Below, one piece after another: positions 16,222 to 26,500 of a stretch of DNA of 64,000 nt (the first letter of the stretch is position 1; each line of letters starts with the position of its first letter). The position numbers and the translations under genes are program-made. This DNA is from Rhodospirillales bacterium (GTDB lineage: Bacteria > Pseudomonadota > Alphaproteobacteria > Rhodospirillales > Rhodospirillaceae): positions 204,614 through 268,613 of the forward strand of contig JANQEW010000020.1 of NCBI GenBank assembly GCA_028278135.1, in the 5' to 3' direction. The notes beneath the pieces were generated by a model. That model was not told where the DNA came from. It searched no databases and worked only from the letters and a program-made list of their open reading frames with translations.

Positions 16222-19056
16222 TTATTTCACCCCCTGCAATGGGACTACCCCTGCGCAACGACCGCAAAGGCCCCCGAGTCCGTGGTGAGTTCCGACGTCA
16301 GGTAGAATCTTCCAACAGCGCTGACACTTCTCTCCCTCTGCAAGATTCGGCAGAACTGCTATTTCTGGTATATCTTGTAGGATATATGCCCCATGGGGTG
16401 CTGCACCTTCCTTCAGGGTGACAGTAGAGGTGAGAGCTATTTCTGCCAGGTCAAGACCATCCAGTAGCGCTAGATCAGCGGCCGTCATGTAGACGATAGG
16501 TGCCGCTTGCAAGCTTGAACCGATGCGCCTTGCAGTCCGTTCGCCTTCGAGAGCATGAGTGATGACTCTCCTGATACGACGTATCCTATCCCATCGCACG
16601 GCGAGATCATCATCGCGCCACGTTGCAGGGATAGACGGAAAGACTTGCAAATGGATACTATCTGTGCCCCCTGAATCTGGATAACGGGTGAGCCATGCCT
16701 CTTCAGTTGTGAAGGCGAGGAATGGCGCAAGCCAGCGCACCAGAATCTGGAAGAGAAGCTCAAGAACAGTCCGTACAGCACGGCGCCGCGGACTGTCTAA
16801 CCCATCGCAATACAAGCTGTCTTTGCGGATGTCAAAATAGAAAGCGGACAGATCTGCCGTACAAAAAGTGTATAACCCAGCAAACAGGGTATGAAAATTG
16901 TAGTTGTAGAGACATTGGCATACTAGCCCATCAAGCTGCCACAGTCTATGGAAAATCCAGCGTTCTAGCGCTGGCATGGCGGTGAGTTCTTTGATGCGCT
17001 CTTTTGCCTTGAAGCCATCCAAACTCCCGAGCAGATAGCGTAAGGTATTACGCAGACGGCGATACATATCACTTGTCTGCTTCAGAATTTCGGGACCAAT
17101 GCGTAGATCTTCCGCGTAATCCGACCCCACAACCCATAATCGCAGGATGTCAGCACCAAATTTTTCTACCACCTCCTGAGGCGCCACAACATTCCCAAGA
17201 GACTTAGACATTTTCTGACCATCTTCAGCCATCACAAACCCGTGCGTGAGCACGGCTTCGTAAGGGGCACGGCCTCGAGTCCCACAAGACTCCAGTAGCG
17301 AGGACTGAAACCAACCACGATGCTGATCTGAGCCCTCCAGATACAGAGATGCTGGCCATTCCAAATCAGGGCGCTGTTCCAGTGCAAAGGCGTGGGTACA
17401 GCCAGAATCAAACCAGACGTCAAGGACATCTGTCACTCTCTCAAAATCTGCAGGGTCGTACTCGGGTGCAAGGAAACGGGCAGGATCAGCAGTGAACCAA
17501 ACGTCACTTCCCCCCACCTTGACTGCGGCGACGATGCGATTCAACACCCTGCTGTCACGGAGGGGCTCACCAGTCCTACGGTGCACGAACACCGTGAGAG
17601 GCACTCCCCAGACCCTCTGCCGCGACACACACCAGTCTGGACGACTTTCCACCATGGCACGGATACGGTTCCGGCCATTGGCTGGAATCCAGCGGGTGGC
17701 CTCTATGGCGGCCAGTACCCTGGTGCGCAGGTCATGAACTTCCATTGAGATGAACCACTGCGGTGTTGTCCTGAAGATCAGGGGAGCTTTTGACCGCCAC
17801 GAGTGTGGACAACTATGCACGAGGCTGTCCCTGGCCAGCAGAGCGCCGACAGACTGCAAGAACGCTACTACCATGCCATCCACCTTGAACACGTGTTGGC
17901 CCGCTAACAGTGGCACGTCGGGAAGATAGACACCATTGCTCGCCACAATCTCTGACACTGGCAGGCCACTCTCCTGCCCAAGCCGCCAATCATCCTCGCC
18001 ATGGGCTGGCGCAATATGTACAAAACCAGTCCCCCTCTCAGTAGTAACGAAATCAGCAGGGAGTAACGGCACCTGGAAGTCATAGCCATGCCCACGCCAG
18101 GGATGTGCACAGATGGTGTTGGCCAATGCCGCACCGGGCATACGTGTAATACGGGTGTAAGCAGTCACGCCGGCTATCTTCATAACGGAATCTAAAAGGG
18201 CATTCGCTATGACGAGCTTTTCGCCAAGAGAGGCAAGACTGCCAGGCTCAACGCGAGTGATCCTGACCACCACGTAGTCATGGGTGGGGCCGTAAGCGAT
18301 AGCCCTGTTACCGGGAAGAGTCCATGGCGTGGTAGTCCATATGGTTACGGCTGTTCCATAAAGCGCTGGCAAAGGAGATTTGAGGACGGGAAAGCGAATC
18401 CAAATGATAGTGGAGGAATGATCAAAATATTCTACTTCAGCTTCAGCAAGTGCTGTCTGTTCTACGACAGACCATAAAACAGGTTTCGCCCCTCTGTACA
18501 GGCTACCGCTCATCAGAAAGCGACCCAGCTCCGCAACAATGCTTGCTTCAGCGGCGTAGGCCATGGTCGTATAAGGCTGTTTCCAGTCCCCAATAATTCC
18601 CATACGTTGAAAGGAAACAGACTGGACACGCATCCAGTGCTCTGCAAATGCACGGCAGTCTTTTCGGAAGGTAACACCGTCCACGGTGCCCTTGCTTTTA
18701 CCAGCTGCCCGGTATCGTTCTTCAACCTTCCACTCAATCGGCAGGCCGTGACAGTCCCAGCCGGGGACGTAATTGGCGTCATAACATGACATTTGCATTG
18801 TCTTCACAATGACGTCTTTCAGAATCTTGTTAAAGGCATGTCCTATATGTAAGTGGCCGTTGGCATAAGGCGGACCATCATGCAGCACAAACTTACGGCG
18901 CTTCTTTGAGCGCTCACGCAATCGCCTATATAAGCCCATGCGCTTCCAGCGCGCTAGCAATCTGGGCTCCAGCTGAGAGAGGCTAGCCCGCATAGGAAAG
19001 TCTGTCCGTGGTAGGAACACGGTGGACCTGTAATCCGGTGTATCGTCAGGTGGCAT
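16222..19056 (-). CDS. ileS: Isoleucyl-tRNA synthetase
   Basis: A 944-residue class Ia enzyme. GPPYANGHLHIGHAFNKILK holds the HIGH motif near residue 60. The editing domain shows WTTTPWTLPGNRAIAYGP. QHRGWFQSSLLES and KMSKSLGNV complete the active site. The C-terminal zinc-binding tail has two Cys pairs (EKCQRCWKILPD and LCGRC), typical of bacterial type 1 IleRS. The ATG at 19056 leads to the expected DYRSTVFLPRTDFPMR. It is followed by lspA after 52 bases. Confidence 0.96.
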   Translation of the reverse strand: MPPDDTPDYRSTVFLPRTDFPMRASLSQLEPRLLARWKRMGLYRRLRERSKKRRKFVLHDGPPYANGHLHIGHAFNKILKDVIVKTMQMSCYDANYVPGWDCHGLPIEWKVEERYRAAGKSKGTVDGVTFRKDCRAFAEHWMRVQSVSFQRMGIIGDWKQPYTTMAYAAEASIVAELGRFLMSGSLYRGAKPVLWSVVEQTALAEAEVEYFDHSSTIIWIRFPVLKSPLPALYGTAVTIWTTTPWTLPGNRAIAYGPTHDYVVVRITRVEPGSLASLGEKLVIANALLDSVMKIAGVTAYTRITRMPGAALANTICAHPWRGHGYDFQVPLLPADFVTTERGTGFVHIAPAHGEDDWRLGQESGLPVSEIVASNGVYLPDVPLLAGQHVFKVDGMVVAFLQSVGALLARDSLVHSCPHSWRSKAPLIFRTTPQWFISMEVHDLRTRVLAAIEATRWIPANGRNRIRAMVESRPDWCVSRQRVWGVPLTVFVHRRTGEPLRDSRVLNRIVAAVKVGGSDVWFTADPARFLAPEYDPADFERVTDVLDVWFDSGCTHAFALEQRPDLEWPASLYLEGSDQHRGWFQSSLLESCGTRGRAPYEAVLTHGFVMAEDGQKMSKSLGNVVAPQEVVEKFGADILRLWVVGSDYAEDLRIGPEILKQTSDMYRRLRNTLRYLLGSLDGFKAKERIKELTAMPALERWIFHRLWQLDGLVCQCLYNYNFHTLFAGLYTFCTADLSAFYFDIRKDSLYCDGLDSPRRRAVRTVLELLFQILVRWLAPFLAFTTEEAWLTRYPDSGGTDSIHLQVFPSIPATWRDDDLAVRWDRIRRIRRVITHALEGERTARRIGSSLQAAPIVYMTAADLALLDGLDLAEIALTSTVTLKEGAAPHGAYILQDIPEIAVLPNLAEGEKCQRCWKILPDVGTHHGLGGLCGRCAGVVPLQGVK

Positions 19057-19354
19057 GAATCTTCTGGAACTAAAAATCTGATCTGGTAATGGGACTCATC
19101 ATCTTCTAGTCCTGACAGGCCCGGACAGGCAAGGAACACGAAACCATTTCTGCACATATTCTGACCTGACCACCTCACCCCCGTTCTCCCGATGAGAGAA
19201 TCAAGCGACTCTTTGGATGGTCTGAAACTGTCAGGCTGATTCTCAGGCAGATTCTACAGGGATCTCTCTGGACAGATCCCGGTCCACACAAAAATCATAT
19301 AACTCCTGTCAGGAGGGCTTGTCTTCTAGCCTGTCCTGGGTGATAGTCTGTCCT

Positions 19355-20161
19355 ATGGCTATCACAGAATCGCCTTCTCTACCAGATTTTCTCATCGCCC
19401 TGGCTCACCACATGGCAGAGACCAGTGGCCTCATCCTGCGCCGTTATTTCCGCACGCCTATGACCGTGGACCGCAAGACAGATTTATCTCCAGTGACAAT
19501 TGCAGATAGAGAAGCTGAATGCGTAATGCGGGAACTGTTGCACAGTACCGTCCCAACACACGGCATGATTGGAGAGGAATACGGTAGCGAAAACATTTCC
19601 GCTGAGTGGGTATGGGTACTCGATCCCATTGACGGGACAAAGGCTTTCATTACCGGCAAGCCATCCTTTAGTACACTGATCGGCCTGGCGTGGCGCGGAC
19701 GACCCGTGCTCGGCATCATCGACCAACCCATTACAGGGGAGCGCTGGATCGGTGGCAGTGGCCTACCGGCCCAACTGAACGGTCAACCCATCCATGTCCG
19801 CTTGTGTGATGGCTTAGAGAACGCCTGTTTGTACGCTACAGATCCTGACATGTTTTGTCATTCTGCTGCTAGCCAGGCTGTTTGGCAACGACTAGAAAAG
19901 GCCGTTGCACTCCGTCGGTTTGGGGCTGATAGCTATGCTTATGGTCTGCTTGCTGCTGGTTTTATCGATCTCGTCTATGAGTGCCAGTTACAAGTTTATG
20001 ATCATCTACCAGTAACAGCTGTCGTTGAGGCGGCTGGGGGTGTGGTCAGCAAGACTGATGGCAAGAAGGCAAGTCTCGCCTCTAACGTTTGCGTTCTGGC
20101 AGCTGGAGATCGCCGCGTGCATGAGTGCGCCCTGGCGTTGCTGAAGACTGAAGATCGATGA
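19355..20161 (+). CDS. hisN: Histidinol-phosphatase, inositol-monophosphatase family
   Basis: A 268-residue IMPase-fold phosphatase. Metal-binding motifs are GMIGEEYGS near residue 70, WVLDPIDGTKAFITGKPSF near 90, and a C-terminal YDHLPVTAVVEAAGGVV in which the Asp before the helix is the third ligand. The TKAFITGKPSF extension of motif 2 favours HisN over inositol phosphatases. It removes phosphate from histidinol phosphate in histidine synthesis. The ATG at 19355 is chosen because homology begins soon after; the frame is open upstream. Only 10 bases separate it from the next gene. The 300-base divergent gap before it shows only short repeats of cagg/gacag type. Confidence 0.87.
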   Translation: MAITESPSLPDFLIALAHHMAETSGLILRRYFRTPMTVDRKTDLSPVTIADREAECVMRELLHSTVPTHGMIGEEYGSENISAEWVWVLDPIDGTKAFITGKPSFSTLIGLAWRGRPVLGIIDQPITGERWIGGSGLPAQLNGQPIHVRLCDGLENACLYATDPDMFCHSAASQAVWQRLEKAVALRRFGADSYAYGLLAAGFIDLVYECQLQVYDHLPVTAVVEAAGGVVSKTDGKKASLASNVCVLAAGDRRVHECALALLKTEDR

Positions 20162-20171
20162 CACGATTCAC

Positions 20172-22031
20172 ATGATGAGCACAAGAATAATGTGGAATCT
20201 TCCCATGTTTTTGACAGTTCAGCAACATGCTCTCATGGGACTCCTCGCGATTTTTTTCTCTGTTGTCTCTTCACTCACAGCCGTTGGGCTGGTACAGAAT
20301 GAACCTGTGCCCGCCCACGCTGTGACAACATATGGTTTTCCTAAGTACCCACAGGCTTTCGATTATTTCTCGTACGTCAATCCTTATGCCCCCAAGGGAG
20401 GGGAGATTCGGTTGTCGAATGTGGGGACATTCGATTCGTTTAACCCATATATTATCAAAGGCCAACCGTTTACGATGGTGGGAGGGCTCGTTTTTGAAAC
20501 ACTAATGGTCGGAGCTCAGGACGACCCCACCAGCGCATACGGGCTCATTGCGGAATCTATCGAAATACCGTCTGACCGCTCGTGGGTGGTCTTCAATATC
20601 CGTCCACACGCCCGCTGGCACGACAATCAACCCATTACCGCTGAAGACGTAGTCTGGACTTTTGAAACTTTGCGCAATAAAGGCCTGCCGCACTACAGCT
20701 CATATTATGCCGATGTTACCAAGGCCGTAAAGGAAAACGACTTGCGTGTCCGTTTTGTCTTGAAGCCTGGTGTCGTCAACCATGAACTGCCTTTTATTCT
20801 TGGGCAATTGCCCGTGCTGCCCAAGCATGACTGGGCGACTCGGCAATTTGACGCAGTGAGTTTGGAAGTGCCCCTTGGCAGTGGCCCTTACCAGATTGTT
20901 GCCTTCGAAGCGGGCCGCTACGTTGTATTACGTCGCAACCCCACATACTGGGGACAAGACCTCCCTGTGAACAGGGGCATGTACAATTTCAATGTTATCC
21001 GTGTTGATTATTACCGTGACTTTACGGTGTCTTTTGAAGCCTTTAGGGGTGGGGCCTATGACTTTCGCATAGAGAACAGCGCGAAGGCATGGACGACAGG
21101 GTACTCTTTCCCCGCTGTGGTCAGGGGTCAAGTCCTCATGGAGGAGATTCCACACCAGAGACCGCAAGGCATGCAGGCTTTTGCCTTCAATATCCGTCGC
21201 CCGCTGTTCCGGGACAAGCGGGTACGACAAGCGTTGAGCTATGCATTTGATTTCGAGTGGGCAAACAAGAATTTGTTTTATAGTCAATATACACGTAGCA
21301 AAAGTTATTTCGCCAATTCTGACTTTGCTGCACGCGCCTTACCAGGCCCTCAGGAACTAGAACTTCTCCAACAATGGCGTGATCAACTACCGGGAGATGT
21401 CTTGACACGAGTATATGCGCCGCCCACTACAGATGGATCTGGCAATAACCGTGATCACTTGCAGGAGGCCCTACGTCTCTTACGGGATAGTCAGTGGACG
21501 ATTAGGAACCAGACACTCGTCCACGAAAAGACGGGGGAGCCTTTTGTGTTTGAGCTTCTCATAGATGATAAGATCTGGGAGCGTGTTGCCGCGCCTTTTG
21601 CCCAGAATCTGAAGCGACTGGGCATCACGATGCAAGTACGCATGGTCGACTCTGCCGTGTATGAAAACAGAGTCAGGGGTTTTGACTTCGATATGTTGGT
21701 CTATCACTGGCCACAATCTCAGAGTCCCGGAAACGAGCAGCGTGATTACTGGAGTAGCTCAGCCGCAGACACAGAAGGCAGTAACAACATCATAGGGATC
21801 CGGGAGCCAACCATTGATTTTCTAATAGAGAAAATCGTCTCTGCACCCAATCACGAATCTCTTGTAGCAAGAACACGGGCACTCGATCGTGTCCTCCTGT
21901 GGAGTCACTTCGTCGTCCCACACTGGTACGTGAATCATGACCGTGTGGCATATTGGCGCAAGCTTAAACACCCTGATATCGTACCACCTTTAGGCAACCA
22001 CTTATGGACATGGTGGATTGATCCTACCTAA
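20172..22031 (+). CDS. ABC transporter substrate-binding protein, peptide/microcin-C type (YejA-like)
   Basis: A 619-residue periplasmic solute-binding protein family 5 member. The N-terminus has a long hydrophobic segment (residues 18-40) and a possible cleavage after PAHA. The family signature is present: KYPQAFDYFSYVNPYAPKGG, FDSFNPYIIKG, SWVVFNIRPHARWHDNQPIT, PLGSGPYQI and FNIRRPLFRDKRVRQALSYA. These features fit the YejA/extracellular oligopeptide group rather than DppA/OppA. The usual downstream permease and ATPase genes (yejBEF) are missing. It lies 10 bases after hisN, so it may be co-transcribed. It could serve permeases encoded elsewhere or be an orphan left after gene loss. Confidence 0.87.
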   Translation: MMSTRIMWNLPMFLTVQQHALMGLLAIFFSVVSSLTAVGLVQNEPVPAHAVTTYGFPKYPQAFDYFSYVNPYAPKGGEIRLSNVGTFDSFNPYIIKGQPFTMVGGLVFETLMVGAQDDPTSAYGLIAESIEIPSDRSWVVFNIRPHARWHDNQPITAEDVVWTFETLRNKGLPHYSSYYADVTKAVKENDLRVRFVLKPGVVNHELPFILGQLPVLPKHDWATRQFDAVSLEVPLGSGPYQIVAFEAGRYVVLRRNPTYWGQDLPVNRGMYNFNVIRVDYYRDFTVSFEAFRGGAYDFRIENSAKAWTTGYSFPAVVRGQVLMEEIPHQRPQGMQAFAFNIRRPLFRDKRVRQALSYAFDFEWANKNLFYSQYTRSKSYFANSDFAARALPGPQELELLQQWRDQLPGDVLTRVYAPPTTDGSGNNRDHLQEALRLLRDSQWTIRNQTLVHEKTGEPFVFELLIDDKIWERVAAPFAQNLKRLGITMQVRMVDSAVYENRVRGFDFDMLVYHWPQSQSPGNEQRDYWSSSAADTEGSNNIIGIREPTIDFLIEKIVSAPNHESLVARTRALDRVLLWSHFVVPHWYVNHDRVAYWRKLKHPDIVPPLGNHLWTWWIDPT

Positions 22032-22090
22032 CCTAGCTCTAGAGACCGCTCCTCTCACTTCCCGCCCGCCCGAGGGTGGCGCCCACCCAG

Positions 22091-23210
22091 TCAGCTCTCT
22101 ATGGTGGCACTGCTCATCATGCCTGAGGGACGATCTTGGGATCGCCGCAGGTATCTTTCTACAGGATGCACGGGAAAGCCATACCACTCTGTATCACAGA
22201 CAGGGAGGCCAGGCAGAGGCGAGTGCCAGAGAACGTGCACGTGCAAGGCATGTTTGCGTAACATATTGTTCGCAAAAGCGGCATAGTGAGCCAGAAGTGC
22301 TAGCCGTAACGGGGTCACTCATACTCATTGTGAGACTGAAGCCATCGCGGCGAAAGAAGTTCACTGGAAAACCACGTGCAACAAGGATGATAACCTTGTC
22401 GCGGTGACCGCGAATCTCTCAGCCCAGAGGAGTTGATTCTAACGCTGATCCGATTAACCTTGTGTCCCTCTCCAGAAACGTTTCGCTTCCTTCCTCGAAG
22501 AACCGGATGATTTCGGAGGAGGCGCTGACTCAGAAGAGACGTTTTGAAGGTGCAAAGGCCGCGAGCATGGGCCGCGTGACAGACGACTCCCCAGTTGCCC
22601 CTATCACAACAACATCTGTATCAAACCCGTGCGATCGTTTTGCAAGACCCATCGGCCTGTGGCAGAAACCTCCCGGCTGGCTGGTGTCGTGTCTAAGACA
22701 CAGGGCAATGCTACGCCCAATAATACCGTAACCAATAAGAAGCACGCGCCGCAACGCCAGAAACTCATCATAGCGATTAGCGATACATTAGCGATACAGA
22801 AGCGAGACAGAAGATAGGCCAGTTCATCAGCCGACCGATGAAGAAGGCCTCACAGCGCATTTTCGCATCCGATCTGGCTCAGAGCAGGGTAGGGAAGACC
22901 GTGTTGCCGGATGGCTTCCACACAACGGAGAGCCCCGGACCCCCGGGTCTGTTCAACAACGCCCACAATACTCTCTGGTAATAGGAGCACTTTCGTATAA
23001 CGCTTTATGCTGTAATGATAGGAAGAGACAGTTCCTTTTTTTAAAGAGCAGAGGGGCCACAGTGTCACGTAACGCTCTATAGAGAAGAAATTTCGTCGCA
23101 CTACTAAAGATTCTAAAACCTGTCCTGAGCAACGCCGCTCGAAACGGTTTCCCCTGGGATGAGAATGCCTGGATAATTAGAAGGGAGCGTAGTCCTTCTG
23201 TATGGCACAA
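22091..23210 (-). pseudogene. Decayed NAD-binding protein resembling S-adenosylhomocysteine hydrolase-like proteins
   Basis: Reading the minus strand downwards, segments recall the SAHH-like NAD-binding family in the right order. IVGVVEQTRGSG comes first, then VLLIGYGIIGRSIA (GxGxxG Rossmann motif, about 22710-22745), DVVVIGATGESSVT (about 22580-22616), VSASSE (22512-22529) and ARGFPVNFF (about 22353-22380). The frame is broken by TGA at 22850-22852, TGA at 22530-22532 and TGA at 22419-22421. A perfect 11-bp tandem duplication at 22777-22798 also breaks it. Removing one copy joins the part before it to the Rossmann motif in frame. A further frame change near 22320 leads to a Leu/Ala-rich tail. 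N-terminal remnants may reach 23210. Family naming is by motif recall only; the pseudogene status is firm. Confidence 0.62.
22777..22798. repeat. 11-bp tandem duplication that breaks the pseudogene frame
   Basis: Two perfect copies of ttagcgataca. Because 11 is not a multiple of three, the duplication shifts the minus-strand frame exactly before the Rossmann motif. Deleting one copy gives a continuous reading through SRFCIANRYDEFLALRRV. Confidence 0.93.
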
Positions 23211-23517
23211 CGACGAAAATAGATTTCAGAAACAGGGCATTAAAGAGCCTGTCCAGGATCCATACGTCGATTGATATGTCACACGATAATATTTGTGAGA
23301 TATCTCGATGGATGCAAGCGCCGAATCATTGCTACGATAACAGGAGGAGTGGTACCGTTCCTCTGCAACGACGCATAACCACATCTCGCTCTATCCTCTA
23401 TCAAACGCTCTCTGAAGGCAGCCTACTCATCTTATGACTTTTTATGACTTGAAAAAACTCCTATTGGGAGTATGGGAGGAATTCTCTGTGAGGGGGGCAA
23501 TCCAGTCCCACCACAAA
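23211..23517. other. Gap downstream of addA without a recognised gene
   Basis: About 300 bases with a 10-bp duplication (ttatgacttt/ttatgacttg, 23432-23451) and no convincing coding frame. Relatives commonly have trxA after addA; no thioredoxin CGPC-type motif is seen here. Confidence 0.5.
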
Positions 23518-26500
23518 CTAGGCTACATGCATGTCCGTGCTAACGGCCTCTAACATGACTCCTGGTAATGGTATCACCTGCGGTCCCTCCGTCCATACCA
23601 GGACACAGTCGACCCGACGGTTCGGATAGAGAGCGGCTAGCACTGACCGATAAGCAGCCATCTGCTGCAGATAGACTGTGGGGATGTGTTCGACATTTGG
23701 AGGAACAACCCTATCAGATTTATAATCTGCAATCATGACTGCATCCTCCGTGACGACTAGCCTGTCTATTTGGCCTGAGACGACGCGTCCCTCAGCGACT
23801 CCGACAACCGGCACTTCAGCCTGGCTACCAGGACCAAATAAGGGAATGAGAGCAGGGTGTGTAAGCACCGCTAACACTTCAGCAATGAGGGCAAGGCGCG
23901 CTAAGGGTTGCAGCCGTGTCGCATGGTCTAGGTAGTGCTGAGCGAAAGCTGAGCGCTCTTCTGCAGGGATGTTGGGGAGACTTTGTAGGAGTCTATGCAC
24001 AAGCCTACCGCGGTGGTAGCGCGCATAAAATCCAATTAATGGCGATTCTGAAATATTTTTCTCTTTTTTAAATTGTGATGGGACGAGGGGACGTGGTGGC
24101 GTGGGTTCCCTAGGAGGGCGCGTGACGGCCCACGATGGCAACGTTAAGTGTCTTGCCTGTTTGGACAAGCGTTTATTACCTATTAGCTGTTCGTTTTTTT
24201 CTTGAAAACTTACTAAACGTAGAACTTTTCCTGACGGCAAGAGACCACTTTCGGCCAGAGTCGCATCTACCTCTCGCCTGCCAAGCGGCGCAAGGGCCGT
24301 GTGAATCATATTGTACCAGCACGTCTCTGGCGGAACATGATTGGTCCGCCAGCCACATACATACAAACGATCTTCTGCTCGTGTCATCGCCACATATAGC
24401 AGGCGATGATACTCTCTGTCACGAGACTTGACAGCCTCTGCTCGTAGGTCAATGCCCATTTTGGTTTCTAATGCCTGTTTTGGTTGCCATATGACGAGAC
24501 CATCATCGCCGTCCTCCCACAGCAGACGGGGTATCTGAGTGGGCACATGCACGGTGTCTGGGAGAAATACAATAGGAGATTGCAATCCCTTTGCGCCATG
24601 CACGGTAAGAATCCTTATTGCCTCCGCTCTCGTCTGTTCTAAATCACGCTTAGCTTCAACCCGTGTAGTTTGCAGCCACTGCAGGAAGCCTTGCAGCGAT
24701 GGCACGTGACTCGCCTCGTAGCGAAGCGTGAAGGCCAGAAATTCATCTATGGCATCCTCGGCATCTCGTCCGAGACGGGATATTAGCCGCCGGCGACCCC
24801 CCAGCGCCCCCAACACATGGGTGTAGACTTCATACGGGCGACGGGACTCTGCGACGGCGAACAATCTCGTCAACCAGTCACAAGCGTAGCCGAATGGCGT
24901 GGCAGCCCCAGCATGCTCTTGTAAGGCTTGCCACAAGGTACGGGATCCACGAGGGTAGGCGAGGGCAAAGAGTTGCTCTTCATCAAATCCTATGAAGGGG
25001 CTTTTCAGAACCGCTGCCAGACTCAAATTATCCTCAGGCAGGAGGAGGACGTGCCCGAGGGCTGTAAGGTCCATGACGGCTATCTGTTCGCTGAGAATCA
25101 TACGGTCAACACCGGTTACCGGAATATTCAAGCCCTTCAGAGCGGAGACGAAGTCCTCAACGAAACCGCTACGACGGCGTACGAGCACCATGATGTCACC
25201 GGCCTGCACGGGTCTTTGACGCGATTCAAGCCAATCTCTTTCCTCGATCATGACAGCGATTCGTCGTGCCATAAGCCTGGCCAGACGGCTCATAGGGGCC
25301 TCAGGCTGCTGTATGCGTGTGACTGGTGCCTTCCACGGGACCACATGTTCCGGAGGGGCGGGCTCCATAAGCGGCCAAACCTCAACTAAACCAGCCTGGC
25401 CGGCTCGGAAGGCTATATGGCCAATCTTCTCATCTGCCAAGACGACGCCATCTCGCGCTGGGTCACGCATAAAGACGGCATCGACAGCCTGCAGCACAGC
25501 TGGAGTAGAACGAAACGATATGTGAAGCGGGACATCGGCCCACACCTGGCCCAGGGCTCTCACTTTGTCCCGCAGCAGACTCTGCATGGATTCAAAAGAA
25601 TCCGGTGCTGCTCCTTGGAAGCTATAGATGGACTGTTTTCTGTCCCCAACGGCAAACACAGTGCGTACGACTTCTGCCCGATTCTCTTCCCGACTGCCAA
25701 GGCCAGAGAAAAACTCACGTGTCAAGCGCTCCACGATGAGCCACTGTTCAGCACTGACGTCCTGCGCTTCGTCGATGAGTAAATGCTCCAGACTGCCATC
25801 AAGCTTATAGAGCACCCATGCTGCATGCCCTTCGTTTTCCAGCAAACGGCTTGTCGTCAAGATCAGGTCGTCGTAATCCAGGAGTGCCCGTGTATTTTTG
25901 TACTGTCTATAGACAGTTAAAAAGTCTGCTCCCAGACGCAAGAGAGCCGCCGTTGCTTCAGCAACAGCCGCCGCCTTGCGGCTTGCCTGGACTCGCACGA
26001 GCCTCTCTGATTCTTCCGTCAGGATACTGGCCGCGACAGGTGCTTTCCGCACACTCTCTTGCGAGAGAAGGATTTTGCGCACGGTGCCTTCGCCGGTGAA
26101 AAAAACCTTCAAGTAGTCGTCAAAAGTCTTCACCCGCTGAGCAGGCTCAGCTAACCAGGCGGCAAGAATTTTCCCTCGTTCAATTTCTGCTGTTTTTGAA
26201 CTGTTCTGCAAAGCGGTCGCTGCTACCTGTAAGGCAGGAACATTGCATGCCTCATTGGCGCAAGCTGCAACGAGCATGCCCAACGCCGTTTCATCAGCGG
26301 CTAAACCAAGCTTGGCACGGACAGCAGTCACGACGCCATCGACCCCATTATGCTTTTCAATTAAGTGTTGCAGTCTGCTACGAGCTGTGACAATTTCTTC
26401 CATCAGTTCAGGAAAATGCGTCTCATGCACAAGTGCGGTGACAGTCTCCAAGGCGACAGCGCGCGCAGAATGCCTCTCGTTGCAGGCTGTGAGCAGAGTC

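Noticed and set aside
22320..22860. Three in-frame TGA codons in a conserved-looking reading suggested UGA recoding as Trp or selenocysteine.
   Set aside because: Many intact genes here end in TGA (263-1303, pntAA, plsX, hisN, the permease), the tRNA-Trp anticodon is CCA, and the region also has a frameshifting duplication. Simple decay explains it.
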